Below are positions 26,304 to 33,911 of a stretch of 39,210 bases of DNA, piece by piece; the stretch's first letter is position 1; the number at the start of each line of letters is the position of its first letter. A model generated the notes under the pieces. The model ran no database searches, had not been told where the DNA came from, and saw nothing but the letters and a program-made list of their open reading frames with translations. The stretch spans positions 1 to 39,210 of the forward strand of contig JAUJND010000029.1 in the NCBI GenBank assembly GCA_030446505.1, given 5' to 3'. Source of the stretch: Chroococcidiopsidaceae cyanobacterium YX2bin18. Its GTDB lineage: Bacteria > Cyanobacteriota > Cyanobacteriia > Cyanobacteriales > Chroococcidiopsidaceae. Both the position numbers and the translations under genes were made by a program.

Positions 26304-27132
26304 TTATAGCCAAAGACGAATAGCACCAATCATAAGTATCGCCAAGTAATTGACGGTATACTTCTCACGGGCGAGTTGCTATGCGTCTACACTGCTTGAG
26401 GCGATTGATTAACCGCTCCACTCGGTTGCGCTCAAGGGTACAACCCCCGGTTGAATCTTCCTCTTCGCTTCTGATTACTCCGCTTTGGGATGATAGGAGT
26501 AGTGCCACTTCGACGCAGTTGTTGCCGAATTTTATCACTGCTGTAAGCTTTATCTCCCACTAAATACTGACTGCGGTGCTTAGGTCTACCCCGTTCCTGA
26601 CGCTTAACCTTTCCACCTTTAACTAATGCTCCAAATCCAACGGTATCATGTCGTTCCCCTGGAGTAAGGACAAAGTGCATTGGCTTTCCGTAACCCTCGG
26701 CTTTAACATGAACTTTCGTGCTGAAGCCACCAACACTGCGCCCCAGAGCCTGGTCATCTAACTCCCCCCTTTTGCACCTGCTGCGTGTTGATGAGCGCGA
26801 ACTACAGTGCTATCTACAAAATGTACTTCCCAGTCAATCTCTCCAACAGCATCAGCTTGTTGCATTAGACTTTCCCAAAGAAGCTGCCAAATTCCTGCAA
26901 TTCGCCAACGGTAAAATCGACTTGATATGGTGCTGTGCTTACCGTATCGCTCTGGAATGTCTCGCCACGGAGCACCAGTTCTGTGCAACCAAAGAATGCC
27001 ATTTAGAATTCGTCGATGGTCGTGAGCAGGTTGACCTGTATGGGCCTTTTGTGGTGGCAGTAGTAGTTTGAGCTTCAACCACTGCTTATTGGTCAAGTCC
27101 CCTCTGCCCCCATCGTCTTTCCTTTGCTTCAA
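26304..27132 (-). pseudogene. IS5-family transposase with programmed and random frameshifts
   Basis: The first frame starts at TTG 27132 (MKQRKDDGGRGDLTNKQWLK) and includes GILWLHRTGAPWRDIPERYG and the first catalytic Asp in EVHFVDSTVVRAHQHAAGAK. At the run AAAAGGGGGG (about 26767) a -1 shift leads into DDQALGRSVGGFSTKVHVKA and the second Asp in QYLVGDKAYSSDKIRQQLRR. This is the standard frameshift arrangement in IS5-family groups. Near the end, RFNRGLY must shift again to reach ERNRVERLINRLKQ (catalytic Glu) and once more to reach REKYTVNYLAILMIGAIRLW before the stop at 26304-26306. The last two shifts are probably damage. Confidence 0.75.
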
Positions 27133-27155
27133 TTATTTCTTCCAACTCTCCTTTA

Positions 27156-28103
27156 TAGCGCTACGAGTTTTTGTTAGGACGTATAATTGAGCGGTAAACC
27201 CAACGAAAACTTTCAATGGCTGCTCCCTACAGTGATGACCTGCGACAGAAAGCGGTTGCGGCGGTGAAACGCGGAGAACGGAAGACGGATGTGAGTCGTT
27301 TATTCAACATTAGTCGGAATACGCTAGACCTTTGGCTGAAACGCGAAGCCGAGGAAGGACACTGCCGCCCCATCCGCCGCCCTCGACACAGCAGCAAACA
27401 GAAAATTAAGGATTGGGAGCGGTTTCGGGGATTTATTCAGCAACATGGCAGCAAGATACAAGCGCAACTAGCAAAACTATGGGGTGGCAATGTGACGCAG
27501 CAGAACATCAGCGATGCACTGCAAAAACTTGGGGTGAGCCGAAAAAAAGACCTATGGCTATCAAGAACGTGATGAGCAACAGCGCCAAGCCTTCAGAGAA
27601 CAACTGAAAATGAAATCGGTCGAGCAGATTATCTACGTGGATGAGGCAGGCATTGACAATCGCGATGATTATCCTTACGGCTACTGTGACATTGGGCAAC
27701 GTTTCTATGCTCTCAAGTTGGGCAAGCGCACCGAGCGGGTCAGTTGGATCGCCGCACTCAAATCTGGAACCCTGTTTGCGCCAATGACGTTTGTGGGCAG
27801 TTGCAATCGAGAGTTGTTTGAGACGTGGCTTACGGACTGTCTGGTGTCACGCTTGCAACCCGGCGATGTGATTGTGATTGACAATGCCAGTTTTCATCGT
27901 TCCCAGTACATTGAGGAGATGGTGAGACAAGCAGGCTGTGAACTCTGGTATTTGCCTCCCTATTCACCAGACCTCAACGCGATCGAGCATTGGTGGTTTG
28001 TGTTGAAGAATTGGATGCGGCAACGATGGGAGGAGTTTGAAACTTTTCGCGATTGTGTCGATGCTGCTTTTAAATACTGTCCTAACGTAACTTCGTAGTG
28101 CTA
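27156..28103 (+). mobile_element. IS630-family insertion sequence, second copy (948 bp)
   Basis: The ends match those of the copy at 5440-6387 (TAGC, CTACGA, TTAGGAC) and the length is identical. TA is duplicated at 27154-27155 and 28104-28105. It sits inside the right inverted repeat of the IS5-type transposon, so it arrived later. Confidence 0.88.
27216..28098 (+). pseudogene. IS630-family transposase with an A-run frameshift
   Basis: The first frame (27216-27572) begins MAAPYSDDLRQKAVAAVKRG with the same helix-turn-helix as the copy at 5445-6326. The second (27610-28098, open further upstream) has IIYVDEAGIDN, VIVIDNASFH and PPYSPDLNAIEHWW, the DDE residues. The two join if one A is removed from the A7 run at 27542-27548, giving SRKKTYGYQERDE as in the other copy. 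So a single inserted A, or a read error, breaks an otherwise complete gene. Confidence 0.85.
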
Positions 28104-28308
28104 TAGTTAGGATAAAACAGTTCGCAGACACGCCCTAGTTTGATCGTTAGCCAATTTGCACTTAAGCCTACTTCAGTAAAGACAGCAGTTGGTATGGTGA
28201 CGGTAGAGAATACTTGCGGCAGGATGTCCAAGCGTTCAATCCGCTCTAATCCAATCAAGCAGGTACTGTTGGTAACAGCAGGTAAAGTCTCCGAATCACC
28301 AGAAGCAC

Positions 28309-28527
28309 TCAAAGGCTAATCTTCCGCTCCAAGTCTTCATCTGGGTAGTTGATGACAGGAATACCCATCTTGCTAAGTAATTCAATGAAGGTGCGCTTGG
28401 AGTAACTAGCTAGTTTAGCAGCCTGTCCAATGGATAGTTTACCAGTCTCAAATAGTTTGACTGCAAGCAGCAGTTGAGCCTCATCTTTTGAAATGTTGGA
28501 AGGCAGTTCGATCTTTAGCTCGTTCAT
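28309..28527 (-). CDS. UPF0175 family antitoxin
   Basis: A 72-residue protein from ATG 28527 (a GTG at 28530 is one codon earlier). It reads MNELKIELPSNISKDEAQLL, LAVKLFETGKLSIGQAAKLA and YSKRTFIELLSKMGIPVINY, which is the complete UPF0175 layout with a helix-turn-helix-like middle. UPF0175 proteins are usually encoded just before DUF3368 PIN-domain toxins and are thought to neutralise them. That is the arrangement here, with a TTGA overlap between the antitoxin stop (28309-28311) and the toxin start (28312). The antitoxin is intact and the toxin is split. Confidence 0.85.
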   Translation of the reverse strand: MNELKIELPSNISKDEAQLLLAVKLFETGKLSIGQAAKLASYSKRTFIELLSKMGIPVINYPDEDLERKISL

Positions 28528-28602
28528 CACCTATACCCATTGTTTCAATTTACTTCATTTTATGAAGTGTGTAGTCAAAACTAGTTAATGAGAGCAATAA
28601 GT

Positions 28603-28628
28603 CATAAAACCAGATATCTGGTTTTATG
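28603..28628. repeat. 26-bp perfect palindrome after the par operon
   Basis: The half-site CATAAAACCAGAT (28603-28615) is followed by its exact complement, ending at 28628, two bases before the stop codon of the RHH gene. Its core CCAGATATCTGG is related to the ATCTGGT/ACCAGAT motifs repeated upstream of parA. It could be a partition or operator site, a terminator hairpin, or both. Confidence 0.55.
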
Positions 28629-28629
28629 G

Positions 28630-28878
28630 TTAACCTGGCTCACCAAACTTTGCTTTTAGCGCTTCAACGATTACAGAGGTCATTGTAGTTCCCTGCCGTT
28701 TCGCCTCTGCTGACCAATGCCGACGCAATGAGACAGGCACTTTAACGCACAAGTTCACTTCCGGTTCGGTCGCCTCCTCAGCCGTCTCCCCCGTCTGGTC
28801 AGTTGGAGGAGTATGACTGGTTTTCTGGCTTTCTGATTTTCTTGCTTGTTTGATTAAATCGCCATATTTACCACTCAT
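28630..28878 (-). CDS. Small RHH partition protein (ParG-like)
   Basis: An 82-residue protein with a basic, disordered N-terminus (MSGKYGDLIKQARKSESQKT, then a Thr/Glu-rich linker) and a C-terminal ribbon-helix-helix: NLCVKVPVSLRRHWSAEAKR (strand and first helix) and QGTTMTSVIVEALKAKFGEP (second helix). An N-terminal tail plus an RHH domain in about 80 residues is the plan of ParG and related centromere-binding proteins of type Ib partition systems. Its ATG overlaps the parA stop codon by 4 bp (ATGA). It would bind the CTGGT/ACCAG repeats nearby and repress the operon, which is inference from the known systems. Confidence 0.78.
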   Translation of the reverse strand: MSGKYGDLIKQARKSESQKTSHTPPTDQTGETAEEATEPEVNLCVKVPVSLRRHWSAEAKRQGTTMTSVIVEALKAKFGEPG

Positions 28879-29471
28879 TTCATCACCTCCATAATTTCGT
28901 TACCGAGCGCCTGGTACTCAATCCAAGCAGCCTTAGCGATCGCATCTTTAAGCGCCCGGATGGGAACACCCTTCAACGCTGCTTTGGGAAAACTAAGAGT
29001 CCGGCGAATCATCGTTTCAAATACTGGCACGCCTCCAGCCTTCAAGTCGTCGCGCATCACCTCACCCTCCCGCGATGGTAAGGGTGGCACAATCGTCAGG
29101 AGGGCGCGGTAGTTGGCATCCTCTAAATCTCGTGCAGTTTCCAGCATGGGCTGGAGACTAAGAATATCAGGGGCTGTAGGTAAGACTAGCAGATCACATC
29201 CTTTGGCTAACTCCTTGAGGTCATCTGAATTGGGTCGTGCTGGAGTATCGATCACCACGTAATCTGAACCAGAGATCACCCGCATGGCTTGACGTTCATC
29301 GCTAACGGTGAAGGGTAACTCCCCACGACCAGCCCACCCCAGCGCCGTGCGGTTGGGGTCGCCATCTACTAAAACGGTTTTACCTTTGTCGCTGAAGTAG
29401 GTTGCCAGGTGGATGGCAGTGGTGCTCTTTCCGACCCCCCCTTTGTACCCTGTTACTGTCAAAATTTTCAT
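28875..29471 (-). CDS. ParA/ParF-type partition ATPase
   Basis: A 198-residue Walker-type ATPase. The deviant Walker A motif KGGVGKST is at residues 10-17 (MKILTVTGYKGGVGKSTTAI), followed by VDGDPNRTALGWAGRG (switch I region, residues about 36-51) and DYVVIDTPARP (Walker B, near 70-80). It lacks the N-terminal DNA-binding extension of P1/F-type ParA. The small size and the RHH partner gene place it with type Ib (ParF-like) partition ATPases, which position plasmid copies on the nucleoid. AAGGAAG upstream is a good ribosome-binding site, and a CCAG half-site touches the start codon, suggesting autoregulation. A HIP1 site is at about 28936. Confidence 0.92.
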   Translation of the reverse strand: MKILTVTGYKGGVGKSTTAIHLATYFSDKGKTVLVDGDPNRTALGWAGRGELPFTVSDERQAMRVISGSDYVVIDTPARPNSDDLKELAKGCDLLVLPTAPDILSLQPMLETARDLEDANYRALLTIVPPLPSREGEVMRDDLKAGGVPVFETMIRRTLSFPKAALKGVPIRALKDAIAKAAWIEYQALGNEIMEVMK

Positions 29472-29775
29472 CTGGTTTTCTTCCTTTCTGGTAATTCATA
29501 TATCTGGTATGAGCTAATGCTTTTGTCTCAATGAGACTGACACCTTTAAAAAAAAGACTAATCTGAACTTGGTTCAGCTAACAACCTTTTTAGCTGGCTA
29601 TATGGTAAACCAGATAACCAGAAAAATTATTATCTGGTTTACCAGATTTAAGTTCTTTAGGAGCGGATACCGCTAGCGAGTGGAAATCACCTATTAGCCA
29701 CTTGGTCAGAGTCAGTGCCGTTTTATCTGGTAAACCAGAATACCAGAAATATTATTTTCTAGGTTATCAGATATA
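29465..29775. promoter_or_regulatory. Palindrome-rich par centromere/operator candidate
   Basis: This 300-bp gene-free stretch upstream of parA repeats ATCTGGT and its complement ACCAGAT. Full sites include ATCTGGTTTACCAGAT (29632-29647), ATCTGGTAAACCAGAA (29725-29740) and an inverted one at about 29602-29622. Half-sites occur at 29469-29475, at about 29511 and at about 29770. In type Ib partition loci the centromere and operator lie directly upstream of the operon, as here. The promoter of parA must lie in this region, but no single -10/-35 pair stands out. Confidence 0.65.
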
Positions 29776-31601
29776 AAGACCGCGAAGTTTTTTCCCCCCA
29801 ACGTATCGAAGTTCGAGCCGGGGAAGAGATGCGGTTCACTGCTGGTGTCAAAGACCATAACAGAAAGCAACTTCAAGTTAATGGTCAAAGATTTATGGTA
29901 GAAGCGGTTGACCCCCTTTCACAAAGAATTGAAATTAGTACCAAGGGCAAGCGCTTAACCTTAACTCCGCAGGACTTGAGACACAGTGATTACAGATGGA
30001 TTAGCACTGTTCATTCCCTCCAAGGAGCGACGGCGCAGTACGCCATCTTTGCAGCAGGGCAAGGGAGTGGAGCTTTGCTATCGAGAGAATCCTGGTATGT
30101 TGCAGCTAGCCGCGCCAAGTTGGAGTTTGCTGTGTACTGCACTGACAAGGCACAACTGCGTGAATCAATCCAGGCAAGCAAGGCACAGTGTCCTGCCATT
30201 GACTTAATTCATCCCCCCATCCCTACGCCAACTCTTGAGCCAGCTTTACAAGCGATTGAAGATTATGTCCAACAGCAGGCAGTACAATCTGCTTTGACAG
30301 AGACCCTAAATCAGCTTCCAGAAGTTAATCAGACTGGACATCAAGTTGATGTAGTCCCAGGAGGATATCTAGAGCAAGATAACCAGCTTTCATACCAGCA
30401 ACTTATTGAAGCGATCTTTGGGTACATTGAACAAGAGGCTGTAGAGTTAGAACTTTTGCCACAGTTGGAGAGCCTGATAGCCAACCGCAATAAGTTACAA
30501 AACGAATCTTTGGACTTGGTTTCAGCAAGCGTAGAGTCAGATATCTCTAATCTTGCTTTAAATAGTATTGCGAAGTTAATTGAGCAGGGTGCTGTTGAAT
30601 CCGAAATTACTGAAGTTTTAAAGTATTTGACTGAGCAATTAACACAAATTCAACCAGAGATTCCTACCTCAGTTGAGCAGCTTGATACTGTGATTTCAAA
30701 CTTCTTGCAACAACTTGTTGCTGTAAAAGCAAGGAAACAACAGGAAATCAGCGCTTCTTCTGTGGAAGCGGTGTCAAACTACCTTGAACAATACTCTGTT
30801 GAAGAAGCACTCAATTCCCAATTCTTAGAAACTCTAAGCAACCAGCTATCTCAACTGGGCAACCCTGATTTGAGCGCAGCAATGCAGCAGCTAGAGATGA
30901 TTGTTGCTAATAAACACGCCAATCTACAAGCTGGGACAGCCGAGCCAATTGCAGCTGAGGGCGAACAAACAGCAAGCAATCAGCTAATTGCCAAGAGTCC
31001 AGAACTCTTGGCGGCACAATTCCAAATTGTGACTGACCAAATCCTTGCCCCTGAAGCTGTTTACCAAGAACAAGACTTGCGGCTTGAGCGCAGTCAGGGG
31101 AAAATTACAGCGTCCATTCAAGGCAGAGAAGTTGATCTCCACAAGCCGGAAAATTTAGCAATTCTAGTCAACCATCTGCAAACCTTAGTCAATGAAGAGC
31201 AGTTGTTATCTCTTTACGAAGAATTCCAACAAGCAGCACGACTAGAAAAATCAATCACAAACCAAGCCACCTTTATTGTGCAGTTGAATTCCGGGAACTA
31301 CCATTCACTTGGGTTAGCGGTTGAGATTACTGGTAGCTCTGTTGAAATCAAACTAGATAAAGAGTTTGTCTTTCAATCACATCTTGGCAAAGTTCAGCGC
31401 TCTGATGACTCATTGCAGTTATCAAACCTGGAATTGAAACTGCAAGGCACTATTAAAGACTTACAGCAAACAATTCAAGCGAAACTAGAGCTTGAAGAGG
31501 CAAAGCTTTTAGCAGAACGGTTACAAGCCCAAACTCAGGCAGCTTCAAAAAAGGCAATCGAAATACAAGAAAAGGGTCAGGGACATGGGCTTGCTCTTTA
31601 G
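29764..31601 (+). pseudogene. MobF (TrwC/TraI-type) relaxase, C-terminal remnant
   Basis: The frame opens after a TAG near 29761 with YKDREVFSPQRIEVRAGEEM and has its first ATG at 29829 (590 residues from there). The text NGQRFMVEAVDPLSQRIEIS, STVHSLQGATAQYAIFAA and SRESWYVAASRAKLEFAVY is the last part of the RecD-like helicase domain of TrwC/TraI relaxases (motifs V and VI). The remaining 450 residues form a Gln/Glu-rich, repetitive, coiled-coil-like tail, common in cyanobacterial relaxases. The relaxase domain with its His triad and the Walker A box are missing, so mobilisation is not possible from this gene. The break coincides with the edge of the par repeat region, suggesting a deletion joined the two. 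It may still be translated from the ATG at 29829. Confidence 0.72.
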
Positions 31602-32154
31602 AATTATTCAGCGGCTTTATCTCATAGTTAGCAAGATTATCAAGAACAGCCTGATTAACGACCCTTATGGTAACCAGACCGCCATATTTTTTTGTAATTT
31701 ACTGACAGTTATTGTAGAAATTGCATACTTTGGTCTGGCAATATATTTGCTGGTCTGGGCTATCAGTCTAGAGATATTTATGAAAGCTCTCATACTTGCT
31801 TATTTTGAGGCTTTAGTGTGGTCAAAGTTCTCTAAGCACTTGACAAGTTTTGGACAAGAAATGTATTTGATTGGCTCGACAGTCGGTTACACGGTATTGG
31901 TTGGGACAGCTATCCAAATTCATCAGATGCAATGGGCTGATGGCAAAGCTTTAGTTTTCTACTGGATATTCTTATTAATCGGAGGATTTATCGTCTGGGA
32001 GATTACATTAAATAATATCTCTAAGGTGGCGAGGATGAAGCCAGTACTAGCAGTTAAGAAAGTCGAATATAAACAACGTTTTCGCATTACCAAACTTCCC
32101 CCAGAAATTCCGTCAAACAATCAAGCGCAGGCTTATTTAAAAAAGTTAAAGTGA
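31585..32154 (+). CDS. Membrane protein of unknown function
   Basis: A 189-residue protein whose ATG lies 17 bases inside the end of the relaxase frame, so it is translationally coupled to it. Four hydrophobic helices are visible: FFCNLLTVIVEIAYFGLAIY (near residue 40), SLEIFMKALILAYFEALVW, YLIGSTVGYTVLVGTAIQI and LVFYWIFLLIGGFIVWEITL. The C-terminal 45 residues are basic (KPVLAVKKVEYKQRFRITK). The position after a conjugation gene suggests a role in conjugation or entry exclusion, but I do not recognise a family. Confidence 0.6.
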   Translation: MGLLFRIIQRLYLIVSKIIKNSLINDPYGNQTAIFFCNLLTVIVEIAYFGLAIYLLVWAISLEIFMKALILAYFEALVWSKFSKHLTSFGQEMYLIGSTVGYTVLVGTAIQIHQMQWADGKALVFYWIFLLIGGFIVWEITLNNISKVARMKPVLAVKKVEYKQRFRITKLPPEIPSNNQAQAYLKKLK

Positions 32155-32487
32155 AGCTCCCTAGTGATGAAGGCGAGCACTACTTTTTCCCTCTTTTGAA
32201 GGAAAGGAAAGCGCTAATTTTAAAAGTGGTAGCTACACCTAGTTAGTCTTTTATTTATTCTTAGGAAAGCGGCGTTCTGTGTTAAAGAAACGTTAGGAAC
32301 TGATCGCTTAAGCAGAATTATCCGATTTCCTTGAAACAATAAAACTATAGTTAGGCTTGGTGCAATTTTTAATGCTTCCGTAAAAATATTTTTTCAACTT
32401 CCTCACCTTCTTACCTCAGTTATGTCTCTAGGATTTGGAGCATTGACAAAAAACATTTCAAAAAGCGTGACAGAATTTAATAAATAA
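32155..32487. other. Gene-free gap between convergent units
   Basis: No coding frame is convincing. A weak hairpin (TAGTG at 32162-32166 and CACTA at 32178-32182) followed by CTTTTTCC may end transcription from the membrane-protein gene. The remaining sequence is AT-rich and shows nothing recognisable. Confidence 0.4.
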
Positions 32488-33189
32488 TCATTTACTAAAT
32501 CTGCTACCTCGTCGCGCCCAGCGTGTATAACGCCAAATATAAACAAACAAAGCTCCGGAAACTAAAGCTCCTAGAAACCACTTAACAAAATTTTTTACTA
32601 GGGCAAAACGTCTATCTGCCCAAGCAGCTTCAGCTTTGGGTCTTACTGTTTCCTTCACCTGAGTAATTTCTGCCACAAGCTTGCTTTTGAGTTGCTGAGA
32701 ATTTTTGATATTTGCTGGAAGCCCCTGGATGTTTAAACGGGCAACAACACTATTTATATCTTTAGGTGTAGTAGCTTGAGCTATTTGCTGTTCAAGCTGT
32801 CCTATTTGAGCTATCTGCTGAGAAATCTGAGCATTCATTTGATAATTGATTTGGTCATTTATCCGCAAGTTGTCAACAAGTAACAAAGGAGCTGATAGTA
32901 CGAGTAATACCCCGGCTACTAAAGAAGCCCAGGATAAAAATTTCAAAGGCAGTCCTTCCCAAGTGGCGCGAAAATCATTTTCTCCGTAGAATACCAGCCC
33001 CAGCCCCAACAAAGGTACTGGCACACGCTCTACTAGCGCGCCAATCGTCTGAAATTCCCAGGTAGGATTCATCAAGCGTGGTGGAACGAGAATACTAATT
33101 AAGTCAAATAGCGTTAGTAGCAATAGGCAATATCCTATCGGGCGCAGTAAAGAGCTAGATAGCCATGGATCATCTAATGATTTAGTCAT
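32488..33189 (-). CDS. HpsJ-like membrane protein of the exosortase locus
   Basis: A 233-residue protein with an N-terminal helix (RPIGYCLLLLTLFDLISILV), a short amphipathic ALVERVPVPLLGLGLVFYG, a second clear helix (FLSWASLVAGVLLVLSAPLL), a long Gln-rich coiled coil (ISQQIAQIGQLEQQIAQATT) and a last helix (FVKWFLGALVSGALFVYIW) with a basic tail. This layout is that of the HpsJ family, first named in hormogonium polysaccharide genes of filamentous cyanobacteria and regularly encoded next to cyanoexosortase. It is the last gene of the operon, 13 bp after the associated protein. A role in polysaccharide export is possible from the family, though no glycosyltransferases are nearby. Confidence 0.75.
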   Translation of the reverse strand: MTKSLDDPWLSSSLLRPIGYCLLLLTLFDLISILVPPRLMNPTWEFQTIGALVERVPVPLLGLGLVFYGENDFRATWEGLPLKFLSWASLVAGVLLVLSAPLLLVDNLRINDQINYQMNAQISQQIAQIGQLEQQIAQATTPKDINSVVARLNIQGLPANIKNSQQLKSKLVAEITQVKETVRPKAEAAWADRRFALVKNFVKWFLGALVSGALFVYIWRYTRWARRGSRFSK

Positions 33190-33202
33190 ATGAGTAGAAC
33201 CC

Positions 33203-33898
33203 TTATTTAATTGGTTGTAGTGTCTTTGACTCAGGTTTTGGAAAGCGGGGAGACCACCATTGATACCAAGACTCCCAAGCAGCTTCTAGAATGCGGTAAG
33301 CATCTTCAGGTGAAGATTTTTTTAAAGGTACAGATAAATGCGCCCACAAACAACGCCTATCTCGAATAGTTCCTTGACCTACTAACCAGGGAAATAACCG
33401 ACCTAAGCGCATATCGTAAATCAATCTGTTGCGCCTAAACTGTGGTGCAGTTACCGTACTGCCACCACGCGAATTAATGCAGGTACTCAGATATGCTCGC
33501 TGCTGATAAGTAAACAAGTTGTAAAATCCTGTATTTGCCTGCTGCCGTAAAACTAGTGTAGGTTGACCAGAAGACAGAGGTAGAGAATAGTATTTTTCGA
33601 TAAAGGATTTAACATTTCCATGAGTTTTAACCATGTAGCGCATTTCAATATCTAAGGTCAGGTTTTTCTGGATGTATTGATACTGCCTTCCTGAAAGAGA
33701 TTTTGGACCTTTAGCAAGTGATTTAGCTAGAGGACGGCTTAAAGAAGGTTGCCATTGAGGTAACGGAACGGCTGTTGGGAAAACAAAGGAGGTAACTGTA
33801 CTTTTGCCAGTAACAGGGGCTGGTAGAATTGTTCTTGCTAGCACGAAGCAAGCGCTACTAAAGATCGCAGCCAGAAGTGAAATTCGGACTTTTTCCAT
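33203..33898 (-). CDS. Cyanoexosortase A system-associated protein
   Basis: From ATG 33898 (231 residues) the protein starts MEKVRISLLAAIFSSACFVL, one membrane anchor or uncleaved signal. It continues FVFPTAVPLPQWQPSLSRPL, a conserved opening of this family. A start at 33943 is also possible but would overlap the exosortase gene and add residues not expected in the family. The rest is a periplasmic domain with KNLTLDIEMRYMVKTHGNVK, ACINSRGGSTV-like (STCINSRGGSTVTAP) and RDRRCLWAHLSVPL, recalling EpsI-type companions of exosortases. Only 13 bp separate it from the exosortase stop, so the two are co-transcribed. It probably helps substrate processing or export. Confidence 0.78.
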   Translation of the reverse strand: MEKVRISLLAAIFSSACFVLARTILPAPVTGKSTVTSFVFPTAVPLPQWQPSLSRPLAKSLAKGPKSLSGRQYQYIQKNLTLDIEMRYMVKTHGNVKSFIEKYYSLPLSSGQPTLVLRQQANTGFYNLFTYQQRAYLSTCINSRGGSTVTAPQFRRNRLIYDMRLGRLFPWLVGQGTIRDRRCLWAHLSVPLKKSSPEDAYRILEAAWESWYQWWSPRFPKPESKTLQPIK

Positions 33899-33911
33899 CA
33901 ACTTATTATTT

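Larger units (their letters stand above)
25607..28134. mobile_element. IS5-family transposon carrying a GNAT gene (IS630 nested inside)
   Basis: The two ends share an inverted repeat of about 36 bp beginning GGCGTGTCTGCGAACT. The left copy is at 25607 onward. The right copy, read inward from 28134, is interrupted after CCTAACTA by the IS630 at 27156-28103. Joining across the IS630 gives CTAAAGGAG against CTAAAGAAG on the left. The target CTAG is duplicated at 25603-25606 and 28135-28138, matching the 4-bp YTAR targets used by IS5 relatives. Without the IS630 the element is about 1.58 kb and holds a GNAT gene and an IS5-type transposase convergent to it. No second, internal terminal repeat was found next to the transposase, so the GNAT gene appears to be cargo. 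Confidence 0.72.
25304..28312 (-). pseudogene. DUF3368 PIN-like toxin gene split by a nested transposon
   Basis: The N-terminal half starts at TTG 28312, overlapping the antitoxin stop: ETLPAVTNSTCLIGLERI, LDILPQVFSTVTIPTAVF, SANWLTIKL, up to 28135. The C-terminal half resumes at 25606: VQNLALVATLKTQVDEGEAE, AITLAMELGDVFLILEDRKA, to the stop at 25304. The two halves are separated by the element 25607-28134. Dropping it and one copy of the CTAG target duplication gives NWLTIKLVQNLALVATL in a single frame, with no other lesion. PIN-fold acids are present in AVTNST (N-terminal, with Asn in place of the usual Asp position) and GEAEAI. The partner antitoxin at 28309-28527 is intact, so an antitoxin remains without a working toxin. 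Confidence 0.8.

Noticed and set aside
25607-28134. Composite transposon made of two complete IS copies around the GNAT gene
   Set aside because: Only one IS5-type transposase is present, and just one pair of matching ends was found, placed at the outer borders. The IS630 has its own TA duplication inside.
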